A stretch of DNA of 64,000 nt, taken from assembly GCF_963576675.1 (NCBI RefSeq), contig NC_088913.1:84629001-84693000 (forward strand). Reading direction: 5' to 3'. Made by a program: the position numbers and the translations under genes. This DNA is from Euphorbia lathyris. Its lineage: Eukaryota; Streptophyta; Magnoliopsida; Malpighiales; Euphorbiaceae. Numbering within the stretch: position 1 is the first letter of the stretch; each line of letters opens with the position of its first letter. Below the pieces are notes generated by a model that did no database searches, had not been told where the DNA came from, and worked only from the letters and a program-made list of their open reading frames with translations. Below are positions 18,858-30,584 of this stretch, in pieces.

Positions 18858-21692
18858 CTAATAATCAAATCCGTTCCCGTAAACTGGCGCATACAGATCA
18901 CGGTTTGCCCGAATCTCAATCTCTATGAGCACTCTCATCAGCTTCCACTCCTCTTGGTTATAGGTGATGGCATCAGCTAAAACATGAAATCCGCAGTTAC
19001 CATCTGCTACAACATCATGGAATCCAGTAATAAATGGTACGATGAGACTTTGAACCCGATGTAAATGGTGGTAACCGGCGATATCCGCATCAAATCCGAC
19101 TGAAAATATTAATATATGAAATTCATCAATAAAAATATATTTACTTTAACTTCAACATATATATTAATGAAATAAAATATACTCGGCATCTGGTTGTTAT
19201 GCACAGATGAGGATGAGGAACGACCTCGACTACGACCACTCCTCGAACCTGATGACCGTGCTCGACCTCGTTGACTGTACTCCCATGCACTCGGATTTCG
19301 TTTCGTTGATGAATTTCCCTTTGGTCTACCCCTAACAGTGTCTTTGACCTCAGGTTCTTTGAAGCCACTCTATTCCGGGTTTATCTGATCATGAATGTAC
19401 ATCGATATGCTGTGCACCATTGAAGGATCTAATTTTTCAACCTTTTCCACAAGAGATTGAAAAAATCGGTGATCCTTAGACCCGTCAGCATATACTGGAG
19501 CAGTAACTGGTATGTCACTCAACCCTTCAAATGCAAGAGATCTCCAAAAAGGATGGATACGGTCAACACAAACCGATTCATCTGTGTCAATATATGTTTT
19601 AAGCTCACATGCACACGGAATGCCATGAGTCATGGGCAACACACATCCTCATTCACTTACCACATCCATACTCAATCCGTGCATACGCTTGAGCTCATCA
19701 TTTAGTACAGCCAAGCAGTAATGTGAAACGTGTAAGTCGAGATACGTGAAAGGTGCTCCACAGTGATTCACCGCAGATCTTCTTCTCGAGTCCTCGAGTG
19801 AGTATCTGATTATATACAGTGAAGGATTACAAAACTAATGTATTAAATTTTAAAAGATTAAAGCAAATAACAAAATAAACGTCTTACTTGATCGCCTCGA
19901 TCTGAGCCTCAATGTCCTTATGCACCTTCGCCCACACTGTATCGAGTGCACCAGTAGATGAATTCAACCACTGTTTCAACTGTGCATGTGAACTCTCCAC
20001 TCGACAGGTTGTGGTGTTTCCTAAGTGCAACACCTTGTTCGTCCATGCTCGACAAAACTTCTCTTTATGCACTAGCCACGTGGTCTCCACGTACTCTATC
20101 ACACGAGGCCAATTGGTTGTAGTATTCTTCATGGCTACCACTGCCGCCTTATATTCGTCTACTGTCGAGGCTTCAATTATACGTTTCCATTTGGAATTCT
20201 TAAAAATTTCACCAAACCTCTTCATTCCACTCAACTTGCCTACTCTATCCTCCACATCTTTATTAATATGCCATGTGCACAATAAATGATGAGTATGAGG
20301 AAATACCTCACGAACCGGACGCATCATTCCTAACTTCCGGTCTGTAGCAATGGCTGTTGGATGCACATCAGCTTGGAGCAAAAGCTTCAATTTTTGTAAC
20401 ACCCACATATAACTACCCTCAGTTTCATCCTTCATGATTGCATAAGCGATCAAGAAGTTTTTGTTTGAAGGCGTCATTCCAATGATTTCAAAGAATGGCA
20501 TCTTATACTTGTTTGTTTTATATGTTGAATCCATACCAACAAACAAGTAATAAGATCGGAACAATGTGACCGATGTTGGATGTGCCATAAATAAGTGAGT
20601 CACAACATTGCTGTCTGGCACCGCTTGCGTCCAATGTATATAGTCCTTATCTATAGCAAGTCGATAAAACTGACCGATTACATCTCGACCCTCATAGCTC
20701 TCAGTCCTGATTTTCTCCCTGTAGTTATAGACATGTCTTTATGTCGGGAAATCCTCCGGATGTTTTTATTTGATTGTAGCAAAAATAGCACAAGGCTTAG
20801 CTTGAGCTGAACTCATTTCACGAACAAGTTTTTTTGGAACCCGGGCTTAGTCCACTCATCTGTCTGTAGCCTTGACGATATACAGCCAACTGATGACAGT
20901 GCTATCCTCTATCTCCAGGAATCACATTCACAACCCAACCGCCCAATTCAGCGATTTCCAGAACCTTTATCTGGAATTTGCAACCACAGTACTTTGTTTT
21001 TGTATTCTTCCGTAGTATAACATCCATATCCTTTTTCCTTTTATAATTCTTAACACCACGGGCACATTTAACCAATGTCCACTTTGACTTGGCCCCCGTC
21101 TTGTGCGACGATGTGGTTAACTCGAACCCGATCCCAATTGCCGTCTGTTTTGCCCAGTTAACAGCTTCATGATATGTTTGAAACGTTTTTTTGGGATAAA
21201 AATGCGAACTGTAATCTATGTCGTTTCCATTAAATTCTTCCCACGAAACCTCCTAGAAATGATAAATAACCAACATTACATTCCAAAACGTGACATTTCT
21301 ATAGCATTTCGGTGTCTAAACCCGGAAAATAGCCACAAATATGCTCGGGCGTGTGAGCATCACGCCTCACCATGTGGTGGGGTGTATGAGCATCACGCCC
21401 GACCATGCGGTGGGGCGTATGAGCATCACGCCTCACTATGTGGTGGGGCGTATGAACATCACGTCCCACCTCATGGTGGGGCATGTGGCTATCACGCCTC
21501 ACCATGTGGTGGGGCGTGATACTCATACGCCCCACCACATGGTGAGGCGTGATGCTCACACGCACGAGTGCCGAACCAGATTTTTTTTGAATCAAATTAC
21601 AGAAATGAAAGGAAGTTCAATCGGAAAAATACCTCGACTTCAGACACAGCATCACTCCCGTCTCTTCCCGGTGATAACGGGTTGCCTTCCAT
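18858..21692 (-). pseudogene. MULE transposase fused to OTU-like protease region
   Basis: Minus-strand gene. Exon 1 (21692-21633) begins with an ATG (MEGNPLSPG) and ends at a GT donor. Intron 1 ends at AG before 21252. Exon 2 opens with a FAR1/FLYWCH-like region (HEAVNWAKQTAIGIGF, CARGVKNYKRKK, YCGCKFQIKV), then the MULE DDE core: GMDSTYKTNKYKMPFFEI, ATDRKLGMM, and HHLLCTWHINKDV (19884-20621). A second intron (about 19803-19873) has clean GT/AG borders. Next come a SWIM-like THGIPCACEL (about 19630) and a GRPKGN...KRNPSAWEY region (about 19320). A third intron near 19100-19185 leads to an OTU motif (VVADGNCGFHVLADAI, about 18990-19035), ending at TAG 18860. It is broken by TAG near 20907, a frame break at about 20830, TAA 20739-20741 and TGA 19649-19651. 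The role is DNA transposition; that of the OTU part is unknown. Confidence 0.8.
21341..21575. repeat. GC-rich inverted array in MULE intron 1
   Basis: Six or more units of about 30 bp of the type CATCACGCCTCACCATG followed by TGGTGGGGCGT, in direct order and then inverted at 21500-21570. The same unit family as in 18452-18674, 2.7 kb away. It sits inside the first intron of the transposase gene, between donor 21632 and acceptor 21253. Confidence 0.75.
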
Positions 21693-21900
21693 CAAACGTG
21701 TTGTCTTTGATTCAGATCAAAATGTATTTGGGAGACTTTGAGAGAGTTTGGGAGGGATTGGAATTTTCAGTTTTTGCTTAAAAGGCGGTTACGTCTTTTT
21801 CCGGGGCTGAAAGTGTGAAATTAGGGCTGGTTTTAGTAATCCACTTAATTAAACATATATCCCAAGACTTGTTTGGGCAAGGACCACTATTTCAGAAAGG

Positions 21901-22554
21901 AAAAATAGATATTGAAAAAGTTTGTTGAAAGGAAACCGAACATTAAACGTGCAGTTCATGAGATAAAATAAGAGAAAAATCAGGATTCGTTTTTTGACCA
22001 ATTAGTTTATTGAAGAAATCTTTAAAGGAGTAAAAAATATATTGTGGATAAAATTAAAAATATAATTTAGGTACGGGCGTCGTGCGAACGAACGAGCGTG
22101 CACATGTGATATATTTGCCAAAACCTTCTAAACACAATTTACAGGTTTATAAAGCCCAAACCTTTATATACCTTTGGAAAGTTTGATAAGTTTCCCATGT
22201 GAGATAGAAAAGAAAAAAAAGCTCCTAGAAACAAAGTGCCAATTTACAAATATACCCACACCAAGACTTAGTCTCAAAGCCTTTTCGTACGGGAAGTAGT
22301 TGAATAGGATTAGATGTAAGTAGTTGAATGGGATTAGGCGTAACCCTTAACGTTTAATTGTTCTCGCACTATAGAGCTTATTAACAAATGACCATTAAGG
22401 AGCTTATTAACAAATTCGATGTGTTACCAAGTTGGTAACAATCTCCTTGGAACATAAAACAGTATAAAATCTATATTTTTAGTCCCTATTACTTTCTAAA
22501 AATTTACAATTTTAATACCTATATATTAATTAAACTATTTTTTCTATGTAACTT
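21901..22554. other. Intergenic spacer with a 24-bp duplication
   Basis: AT-rich. A unit starting GTAGTTGAATAGGATTAG is present twice at about 22296-22343. No gene is recognised. Confidence 0.5.
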
Positions 22555-23440
22555 TGATACAGATCGGTTTTATCTGAAAGTTTTAATCGTAAACTTACAA
22601 AGATATTTCTTCTCTAGCTAAACTAGAAGGAGTGAATCCCAGGTTTTATGGACTAAATCCATAGGAAATAAGAATTCCCCATTGTTGAAGGTAAAAACCC
22701 TAACAAGCTTCTTGAAGAAGAATTTTAATTTGATTAATAAAAAGTTAACTATTACAATGACAAAGAGATGAATTTATATCATCTAAAACCCTAGTTGCCA
22801 AATTACAATAAAGGGTAAAGGCTATAACTAAATGGAATAATACGATAAGGGTAAAATGGGTTAATATAATAAGGGATGGCATGAGTGTAAATATAGGAGT
22901 GGTAGAGTTGTAATTAGGGGGTGGCAAATGTGTAAATAAGGAGAGGCAAGGTTGTAAATAAGGGAGACAATAAATGGTCCCCAACACAAGAACTTGGTGA
23001 AGAAGCATCCTCCAGGTGGGACATGCCCCGCGTGAGTCTTACTACGCCCCGCGTAATTGACCTTCTGAACTTGGGCATATCGTTGATGAGGTTTACGCGT
23101 GGCGTCTCTGGTACTACGCCCCGCGTAGTTGACCTCCTGGGTAGAACTCACCCCGGATGCCTGATCTGCGCCTCGCATATGAGGAGACACGCCCCACATG
23201 CATGAGCTCTTGAACTGTCCTCCATACATAGGACCTTCCACGCTCCGCGTACGAGAAGGTACGCTCGCATGCTCTACTGGTTGCCTTTGTCCTCGTCCTT
23301 CGCGGTTGGCTCTCCCCGGGTCTCGCACTTCGCTGCTTCCTTCCTTCTTAGGTGGCTCTCAATAGCCCTCACTAGCTTCGACACTAAGCTCTTGACCCCT
23401 CGGCTTCAGGGTTGTTGCTAGTGGAAAGATGCTCGCATCA
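22555..23440 (-). repeat. 3' LTR of element A
   Basis: 886 bp with ends TGATAC...GCATCA, matching the LTRs at 30845-31680 and 33593-34421 over most of their length. The part that is upstream in element orientation (about 23020-23260) carries repeated ACGCCCCGCGTA-type words. Confidence 0.85.
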
Positions 23441-24381
23441 TACACTCTCTCTTAAAAAGAACTTGACCCCAAGTTGCTTGCCATATGTTGATGAGACGTG
23501 TTCATTGTGAACGGACCCAAGCTTTCAAATCGAAGCAAGGTGTTGCCCGAGATGAATTCAAGAAGTCCACTATGCATATTATCGGGCTCACCTTCTCCTC
23601 ACGAGCTTTTCCCCATATCTCCACAAGTGCCTCATCCCGGACTTCATTTTCCGTGGTACTCATCTCCCAATCCCACCAATCTCGGATGCTCTACCAACAT
23701 CGAATGGTATGTCTTGGCGAAGCTTGTCAAACCACTTCCCAATACATGCTTAGGTGATCTTCCAACGTCCCTCATTTGGTTGCACGGACCACCCATGGAT
23801 CCCCTTGATCTCCCCATCACGAACTTGAGGAATCAACACAATCTTCTTCCGCTCTTGGCCTACCTCGAATTGAATGCCCCGACGACACGTATCAACCCAA
23901 TTAGAATCAATCTCATAAATATTCTTCAAAACCCCAACATGATCTTGAGTCGAATATGCCCGGAACTCAATGTACCTCACACCATCAACCCGGATGCTAA
24001 GTTCAACCTCCATTTTCTCATAGCCGACCTCAAAAGGCATGTACCGGCGCTATACATCAACCCCAATTGGAGCGATCCCTTGAGTACTCTTCACAACTCA
24101 AACATGACTTTGAGTTGAATATGCCCGGACTTTGCTATCATTCATTCCACTAACTCGGCTATCATGCTTAATCTCTCCTTGCCCATGGCCCACATCAAAT
24201 GGAATATCCCGGCAACATTTGTCAACCCACATCATAGTGAACCCAAGCACACACATAGTAGCTCCATCCTCACCTTGGGTTAACAATCTCGGAACTTCAA
24301 GACTTGCCACCTTACTAACTTGGCCCTCAATCCCCAAGTCTTGAATTTCTTTTACCTTCTCAACATCTCTCGGGCGGCTAT
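23441..24381 (-). pseudogene. Element A tail region with DIPFDVG repeats
   Basis: A decayed coding region lying between protease and 3' LTR in element orientation. It contains several diverged copies of a unit with the core WVDKC(R)RDIPFDVG followed by a charged stretch and, in some copies, GWSV. Variants here are WVDTCRRGIQFEVG (about 23890), RRYMPFEVG (about 24030) and WVDKCCRDIPFDVG (about 24210). The same unit occurs in element B at 31700-32110, where the reading is cleaner. In autonomous gypsy elements this position holds RT and integrase; here it is replaced by this repeat protein. No known domain is recognised. Its frame continues at 26163, across the nested solo LTR. Confidence 0.5.
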
Positions 24382-26163
24382 TGATACGGTTGCGACGCCT
24401 AGGTAGAGCTTATGAAATATATATTATGATAAATGCGTTACGACTATGGATGTGATCTTCTTAAATGCTCTATCTCTACTAGACGCTACCACTTAGGGGC
24501 AAGTGTATCCCGTTGTATCAAGTAATAATCCGGTTAAGATCGAGTATCGAATCCACGGGATTTATAACTACAAGTATTAAACGACTCGATTTTATATGTT
24601 ATCTAAGCGGTGAATACCTTGGGGTTGATGTGGGAACCAACTACAAACTACTCCTAACTACGGGTGAGACAGATTTATATAACGAAAACTCTACGAAGTG
24701 ATACGGATGATGATAAGTTATAAATATGATAAACAATGATTCTAAAATATACGGTTAATGATTTACTCATGCAATGACGACTACGTGTAGTGTGACCGAC
24801 CCGTGAAGTACTTAGACTACGTGGTTCCTAGTCAAGGCGTGTCTAATGCTTGGGATTATAAATTAGGGCCCATAAGTTTCGTGGCTTGTTAATTCCTACG
24901 GTTTCCGGTTTGTCACTTCTGGTAAGGCAACACCTATATGAATCCCTAAAGATAGCCCGAATGGCGTCGAAAATCACGTCCTCCTACACAATAATCAATT
25001 ACGAATATCGAAACAAGTAGCAAGCATCAACACATATAAAGAAGTAGAAATTGTAAATCATAAATTATAAATATGGAAAATGTAAATATGGAATACAACC
25101 AAGCCTAATACATAGGAAGAGTACAAGCTAATTAGCAAGTGAAAAAGGGGAGAATCCGCCCTCGGAACTAGCTAACCGGACTCAAAGCCGTGTCTTAGGA
25201 CTTGGAGGTGGAACTCTCGAGCTTGGTGAATGAAGACGGAGTGGAACTTTGACAGAATGCCGGAATGAACGAACAAGCTCTCAAGGTGATAGAGTTTCGC
25301 TATATAAAAACTGAATCTAAAACTACCTACAACTCAAGAACTCGCTATAAAATCTGGTTATATCAAGTGGTGTCCCTAAATGAGTGCTAGTCACTCTTAT
25401 TTATACACATCAAGCTAGGGGTAGAATTGTAAGTTCACAAGATACAAGTATGGAGATACATTATTTCTGCAGAATTCTCATGACACGCCCCGCGTAGGGT
25501 AAAGGACGCCCCGCGTATTGGCCCATTTCGTCAATAATTTCATGCATGTGGACCAATTGCAAAATTTGTTGTCTCAACCACGCCCCACGTAGAATGATAT
25601 ACGCCGCGCGTGTTTGAGCTCCTGAGATTTAATCGCTTGAATTAAGGCTTTTACGCCCCGCGTAGCCTGAAGAACGCCCCGCGTATATAAGTCCCTGGAT
25701 CTTTTAGGTTCAAGAACTCCCATATACGCCTCGCGTGTAAGGTGGGACACCCCGCGTAGAAGGTTGACTTTGGGAGACCATGCAGTCTGACATTCATGGT
25801 TGAGCTTACCATTGCTTCTACGCCTCGCGTGGAAGGTCATACGCCCCGCGTATCAGTGGGTGAAGCCCACGTGGTGCCTGCAGATTTGAGCAATCATTTC
25901 TGACTGGATGTTCCATGCCCCGCGTGTACCGGTGGAATTTGCTCCTTATTCGTACCTGAAATACAATTCTCGAGAGCCGAGTTAGTTTGACGTTTTATTT
26001 TCTAAATTTAATAAAAAATAAAGATAATTAACTGAGAGTACGGATTTTATTTTTATTTCGTTATTTTATTAAAAACACTCTATTTTTGCAATTAGACTTA
26101 TTTATTTAATCCAAAATTAAACCGTAAATCACGCTAAAAGATATGGACAAAATGCCCCTATCA
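24382..26163. mobile_element. Nested solo LTR, 1.78 kb
   Basis: It begins TGATACGGTTGCGACG and ends GCCCCTATCA, with the 5-bp direct repeat GCTAT at both sides (24377-24381 and 26164-26168). The inner text TATCGAATCCACGGGATTT is common in plant LTRs. There is no coding region and no internal LTR pair, so it is a solo LTR left by LTR-LTR recombination. It split the reading frame of element A: the frame ending ...MNGDS at 26164 continues past 24381. About eleven ACGCCCCGCGTA-type words lie at 25480-25930. Confidence 0.85.
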
Positions 26164-27033
26164 GCTATCCCCATTCATCAAAGACTTCACAAACCCCACT
26201 CTCTTCATCACAAGATTGCTTCTCATTGACTCCTCATAGGGTTGATGCTTCTTCAACAAGCACCACATATACCCCCACACATACATAGCAATAAAGCGTA
26301 AAATAATGAGTTCCGAGTTTACCAAGTCTTGACCTCCTTCCATCTTTTCTATGTACCCCGGGAAGCCATTCCCCTTCAATGAACAATCACCAAAGCCCAC
26401 AACAAGATCACCCCTCATGGTTCCATCATCGGGAAGGTTCTCCCTCAACATAAAGTTCCCCTTTCTCACAATAAGATCACCTCTCATGGGATCATCATAG
26501 GGAAGGTTCTCCCTCAACATACACATCCAAGATTCCAACACAAATATCTCAACAAAGCACAAAAGAATAAGTTCAGATTTTACCAAGTTAGTGATTCGAT
26601 TCTTTTGCATGTGGCATGTGCTAGGCATCTCAGTGCTATCAATAGGCCTCATAGAGTAACCTTCCTTCTCCTCTCTAGAGCGCATCTCACCATATGTAGA
26701 GCTAAGTGCACTATCTCCCGAATCCCATGCTATGTCATGTGGTAGCTTCCTTAAAGGTGGAAGTCCTTTAGGTGGCTCATTGAAAGACGTGCTTATCACC
26801 CTTGAACATCGGCTCTACTTCCTCACTTCCAACTTTGCTACCCCCTTCTCAACCTCATTCTCCTCTTTGGATTTGACTTCACTAGGAGAGTGGCTAGCTA
26901 GCTCATCCATGGAACCCAAGTCAAGATGATTCAATGTCTCAACCGTTCCACCAATGCACTCATTCACACTCAACTCCCGAGTTGGACAATCTTCCAAAGT
27001 GGTCTCCGTTTTCTTACTATGAGAACTCTTCAA
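26161..27033 (-). pseudogene. Element A post-protease region
   Basis: Two minus-strand frames (27033-26815 and 26799-26161) follow the protease. Visible text includes KGLPPLRKLPHDIAW and a repeated LRENLPYDDPMRGDL / LRENLPDDGTMRGDLVV pair, then HQPYEESMRSNLVMKR, which is matched in element B by HQPYEESIRSGFMVKR (about 32280). These are family-specific, not RT or integrase. The end of the frame is cut by the nested solo LTR. Function unknown. Confidence 0.45.
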
Positions 27034-28997
27034 AGGTGTAAGGACATATCAGATTCTGCCGTATGGTGTAGGTGTTACTTCTTCCCGCATGTGAGGCATC
27101 ACAATCAAATTGACATGGCCTACCAAGTAGCACATCACAAGCACCTATCTCCACAACATCACACATAGCTTCATCCCTATAAGCTCTAATAGTGAAAGGA
27201 ACTTTACACCAATGAGTAACTTGAAGCTTTTCCACCTCGTTGACCCAACCAAGGCAGTAAGGTCTAGGATGTGGCTCGGGAACCAACCCAAACTCGCTTA
27301 TGGCGAACCGACTAATGATATTAACTTGGCTTCCTCCGTCGATCACCATCTCACATTTCTTCCCAAGAACTAAGCATTGAGTTCTAAATAATCAATGACG
27401 TTGGCTAGACTCCTCTTCACTAGGCATTGGCACCCTAGACACCAAATACACATTATGCTCATTGCCATCATCATCAACTTCATAAGTGTCTTCATCTTGG
27501 CTCCACTCAACACCTCTCGCCTCATCCTCATCTTGGAACCGATTTTCTTCCTCATCATAAACATCTTCATTTCGGTTCCACCCAACATTTCCCGATTCAT
27601 AGTCATCTCAGAACCGACCTTCATCATACTCATAAGTGTCTTCATTTCGGTTCCACCCAATATTTTCTGACCCATAGTCGTCTCGGAACCGATCTTCATC
27701 ATCATAAGCTTCTTCGCTTCGGTTCCACTTTACATTTTCCAACTTATCATCATGATGGAACCTACCTCCATCATACTCATAGATATCTTCATGGTAGTTC
27801 CGTTCAACATCCTCCAACTCATCATCACAATAGAATCTACCTTCATTATCTTCATCAGGATCCCCGTGTCGATTCCACTCAACACAACGATGCTCACTCT
27901 CATCATAGTAGACTCTATCTTCGCCTTCCTCATAAGCAGCCCCATATTGGTTCCACTCAATGCGTCGACGTTCATCCTCCCCATGGTAAACTCTACCATC
28001 TTCATCATAATCAAACTCATATGCACTATGACAAAGTTCACCATCCTCACATATCTTATCTTCGGAAGCGTGCTTTCTCTCTTCAACCTCATCCTCGAAC
28101 TCGCCTTCATAATAATCACATTCCTCATCTCTTACTAGCTCATTCTCGGATTGGTTCTCCTCTTCATCAATCTCCTCTTCTTCATGGTTGTATTCAAATT
28201 TATTTCCATCTTCATCCACGATCCATCTTTTCCCACGAACTCTCGTTTCCTTCCACTTCTCCCTATAGTTTAAGCCGGATAACCCATTTGAATAGTTACC
28301 CGACCCAAACAACATGTTACACCCCCACTATAGTTGAACCACCAACATCTCTCCCATCTCTATAGTCATCAACCTCCACACATAATGGAATTTCATCATT
28401 CTTCCCAAAGAGGTTAATAAGCCCAAGGTCACTCTCTCCCTCCTCAAGAGTAATACCCCCACTTTCCTCACACACACAAGTAAAGTTATGCTTAAGGGGT
28501 ATTTTATCAAACACATGGGGAGCATCCCTTGCAACACGGGTTTCCTCAACATCCTCACCTACAAGAACTCCTTCCTCCTCATCCACACATGAATCCACAT
28601 TCTCATTCACAACATCATTATCAAATAACCCACAATGAGAATCTAAATCCACTTCAACACTACAAACAACACCACAAACATCCAATCTCTTCCTAGCAAT
28701 AGGACAATCCATAACTTCAACATTAGAAATTGGAAGTTTGGGATTTACCTTTTCAATGTGTAAAGGAGGAAAGATTGGTGATGAATCTTTAGGAGGGACT
28801 TCCATGGTTGGTTGGGAGCTATTTCGGCATTCTTGCTTGAGACTCTTTACGGATTCTGTAAGCTTCCTCATTAGCTTGTTCATCACCCGAAAATCCTCCT
28901 TATAACTCGCGTGTTTCCTTCTCACGATGGCTTCGAGATTCCCCAACGCCTTGTTGAAGGTGTATTCGGATCTATGAGAGGGACTTGGTTGAACCAT
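27017..28997 (-). pseudogene. Element A gag-protease region
   Basis: Starts at ATG 28997 (MVQPSPSHRSEY), 35 bp inside the primer-binding site. The first frame (to 28317) has a basic/helical start (NKALGNLEAIVRRKHASYKE, LTESVKSLKQECR) and then acidic text. The next ATG is at 28315; that frame holds at least five copies of a 25-27 residue acidic unit with the core (V/I)xWNR(N/H). It has a TGA at 27608-27610 and another at 27392-27394, then an aspartic protease: LVLGKKCEM, IDGGSQVNI (active-site Asp near 27340), HPRPYCLGWVN and DVLLGRPCQFD, as in plant Ty3/gypsy. No CCHC knuckle is visible. Gag would form particles and the protease would cut them; RT and integrase would have to come from another element. 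Confidence 0.75.
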
Positions 28998-29031
28998 AGT
29001 CGAAAGAAGTCTCCGTTCAAGGAAAACGATC

Positions 29032-29046
29032 GGCTCTGATACCAAC
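29032..29046 (-). other. tRNA-Met primer-binding site, element A
   Basis: On the minus strand it reads GTTGGTATCAGAGCC, complementary to the 3' end of initiator tRNA-Met, directly after the last bases of the truncated 5' LTR. Confidence 0.85.
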
Positions 29047-29186
29047 TGATACAGATCGGTTTTATCTAAAAGTTTTAATCGTAATAAGCAAAATCTTACG
29101 GTGACATCTAATATTATAACAAAATGTACAACCATGAATGATAGTGCTATGTGTTGTAAATGATTAGAATATTCTATGTTTTGTAA

Positions 29187-29885
29187 ATCAAACGAACACA
29201 AGAAGAAGAAGAATTACAGTCGTTGTAAAACTTATTCTCGCTGTAAATATTATGCAGGACGAAAGTTTTCTCCTTAGTTAAATCAAAAGCAGCTATTTGA
29301 AGACATTTATATGGGGAAGAATGTTCAAGTATCTTCCATGAATTTGTTTTTAATGAAAAAATTTGAGTCTGAGAATTATTCCAAACTCCTACAATTTTGT
29401 AATCCACGGAACATGAATCATAACCGAACCCAAATGCACAAAAAGCATTTGGCATTGGTGCAGATATTTTTTTAAATTCACCTGTGAGTGGATTCCATAT
29501 AAACCAGGAGCTCCCTCCCTTACAGGGGCTTAGACAAATCAATCCATGTGTTGACCCTATGATTGCAGATGGTTCTTTTATTTCATCGGGGAAATTGATT
29601 TTGCGTGATTCATAACCACCAATATGGTTATTATAAAAAGTAAGATCCTTAGATAATTGTGATTGTTCCAAATGAAATTTGGCAAATTTATGGTCTTGAG
29701 AAATTAAAGTGTACCATTTTTTGGAGACGGTTTTGAATCTGAGAAGCGATCGTTTCGAGTTGAGATCCTTTTCACCTTGGCGTTTCGATGACCAATTTGA
29801 TTCGTGGACAACCGAGCAGGAGCCCTAAGCTGTGAGCTTGAAAGTATCTCTTCTGTTATGTCTTGGGGAAGATGAAGAAATGCCA
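29187..29885 (-). pseudogene. F-box (FBA-type) gene, disrupted
   Basis: It begins MAFLHLPQDITEEILS at ATG 29885, the start of a plant F-box domain. After about 48 bp the expected F-box continuation is missing: some 85 bp of unrelated sequence (about 29750-29837) separates it from SLLRFKTVSKKWYTLIS (about 29748-29700), which is in another frame. Then follows an F-box-associated domain: STHGLICL, FIWNPLTGEFKKI, AFGFGYDSCSVDYKIVGV and TNSWKILE (29671-29260). The 3' end is lost near 29190, where the sequence meets the truncated LTR of element A. The family gives substrate-recognition subunits of SCF ubiquitin ligases. This copy cannot make one; the retroelement junction suggests the gene was cut by insertion followed by deletion. 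Confidence 0.75.
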
Positions 29886-30178
29886 TTGTTGTCCAAGCGG
29901 CTAAAACCCTAACCAGTATTTCGTTTTGATGAAAGGGAAATACATAGACGTCGTGTGGATATTGTATTTGCTTTAGTCTATAATCATATGAGGTTTTATT
30001 CCTTACATTATGCTTGTTGCACTTCTTCATTTTTTATCGAATGAAATGACAAGCATTTATCTTAAAAAAAAAATCAAACAAACAAACATTGACTAAGCCA
30101 ACATTCTTTTTTTTTTGGTAGGAGACTAAGCCAACATTCTAATTCTTTAAAAAAAAAGTAATAAATTCTAGGACAAAG

Positions 30179-30584
30179 TACACCTATTCACGGTTCCGGG
30201 TATCCGCCCGGCCCATTCGTACCCTTAGACTGTGTTTGGACATGAAAATTTCTCTTCAGGTTCGGCCCTGTTAAAGCCTGCTTCTTTTTTGGGCAAGCTT
30301 GGGGTTTATAAAAATAGCACGAGCCAAGTCCGGCCCGACCCGTCTATTAATACTATTTAATAAATTTATATATTAATATTTATTTTTAAATGATTAAAAA
30401 TTATACATGTATATTTAGGTGGACTTATATGGACTGGGCTTGTGATTTAATTTTTGAGCCTGAACCCAACCCAAGCCTGTCTAAATTAACAGTGGGTTGG
30501 ACTGGGCTTGGACTGAGTATTTTTACACAAAAGTCCATTGGGCCCGGCCTGAGCCTTGTCCAACTCGGCCCATGGACAGGTCTA
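30179..30584. mobile_element. hAT MITE with 8-bp TSD
   Basis: The ends are TACACCTATTCACGG and the inverse of TAGACCTGTCCATGG; the 8-bp direct repeat GGACAAAG flanks both sides (30171-30178, 30585-30592). GGCCCGG-rich subterminal parts surround an AT-rich core. The same family as 9890-10537. No coding region. Confidence 0.85.

Larger units (their letters stand above)
18300..21900 (-). mobile_element. MULE with OTU-bearing transposase gene
   Basis: A decayed minus-strand MULE transposase gene (18858-21692) is enclosed by diverged inverted ends. The left inner part contains TTAATTAAGGGTG, CCCCGTGAAAGGACG; the right side is the inverse, with CTTAATTAAAC and CCGGGGCTGAAAG. The outer limits and the 9-bp TSD could not be fixed because the ends are diverged. 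The element also carries two GC-rich foldback arrays, one downstream of the gene and one in its first intron. Confidence 0.65.
22555..29091 (-). mobile_element. Gypsy-type non-autonomous retroelement A
   Basis: The 3' LTR is 22555-23440. The interior is read leftward: gag-like region, aspartic protease, then a repeat-containing tail. The right side shows a perfect tRNA-Met primer-binding site (29032-29046) followed by only about 43 bp of the 5' LTR (from TGATACAGATCGG, 29047), after which the sequence changes to F-box gene. There is no reverse transcriptase or integrase. The family is shared with element B (30845-34421). A solo LTR of another family is nested at 24382-26163. The truncation of the 5' LTR means no TSD can be read. 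Confidence 0.82.

Noticed and set aside
18452..21575. CRISPR-like regular repeats
   Set aside because: Units are inverted and contiguous without unique spacers, and this is a plant nuclear sequence.
22861..23328. 155-codon Arg/Gly/Thr-rich ORF in LTR of element A (similar ones at 31236-31627 and 33978-34287)
   Set aside because: They come from the repeated ACGCCCCGCGTA words in the LTRs; no start context or domain.
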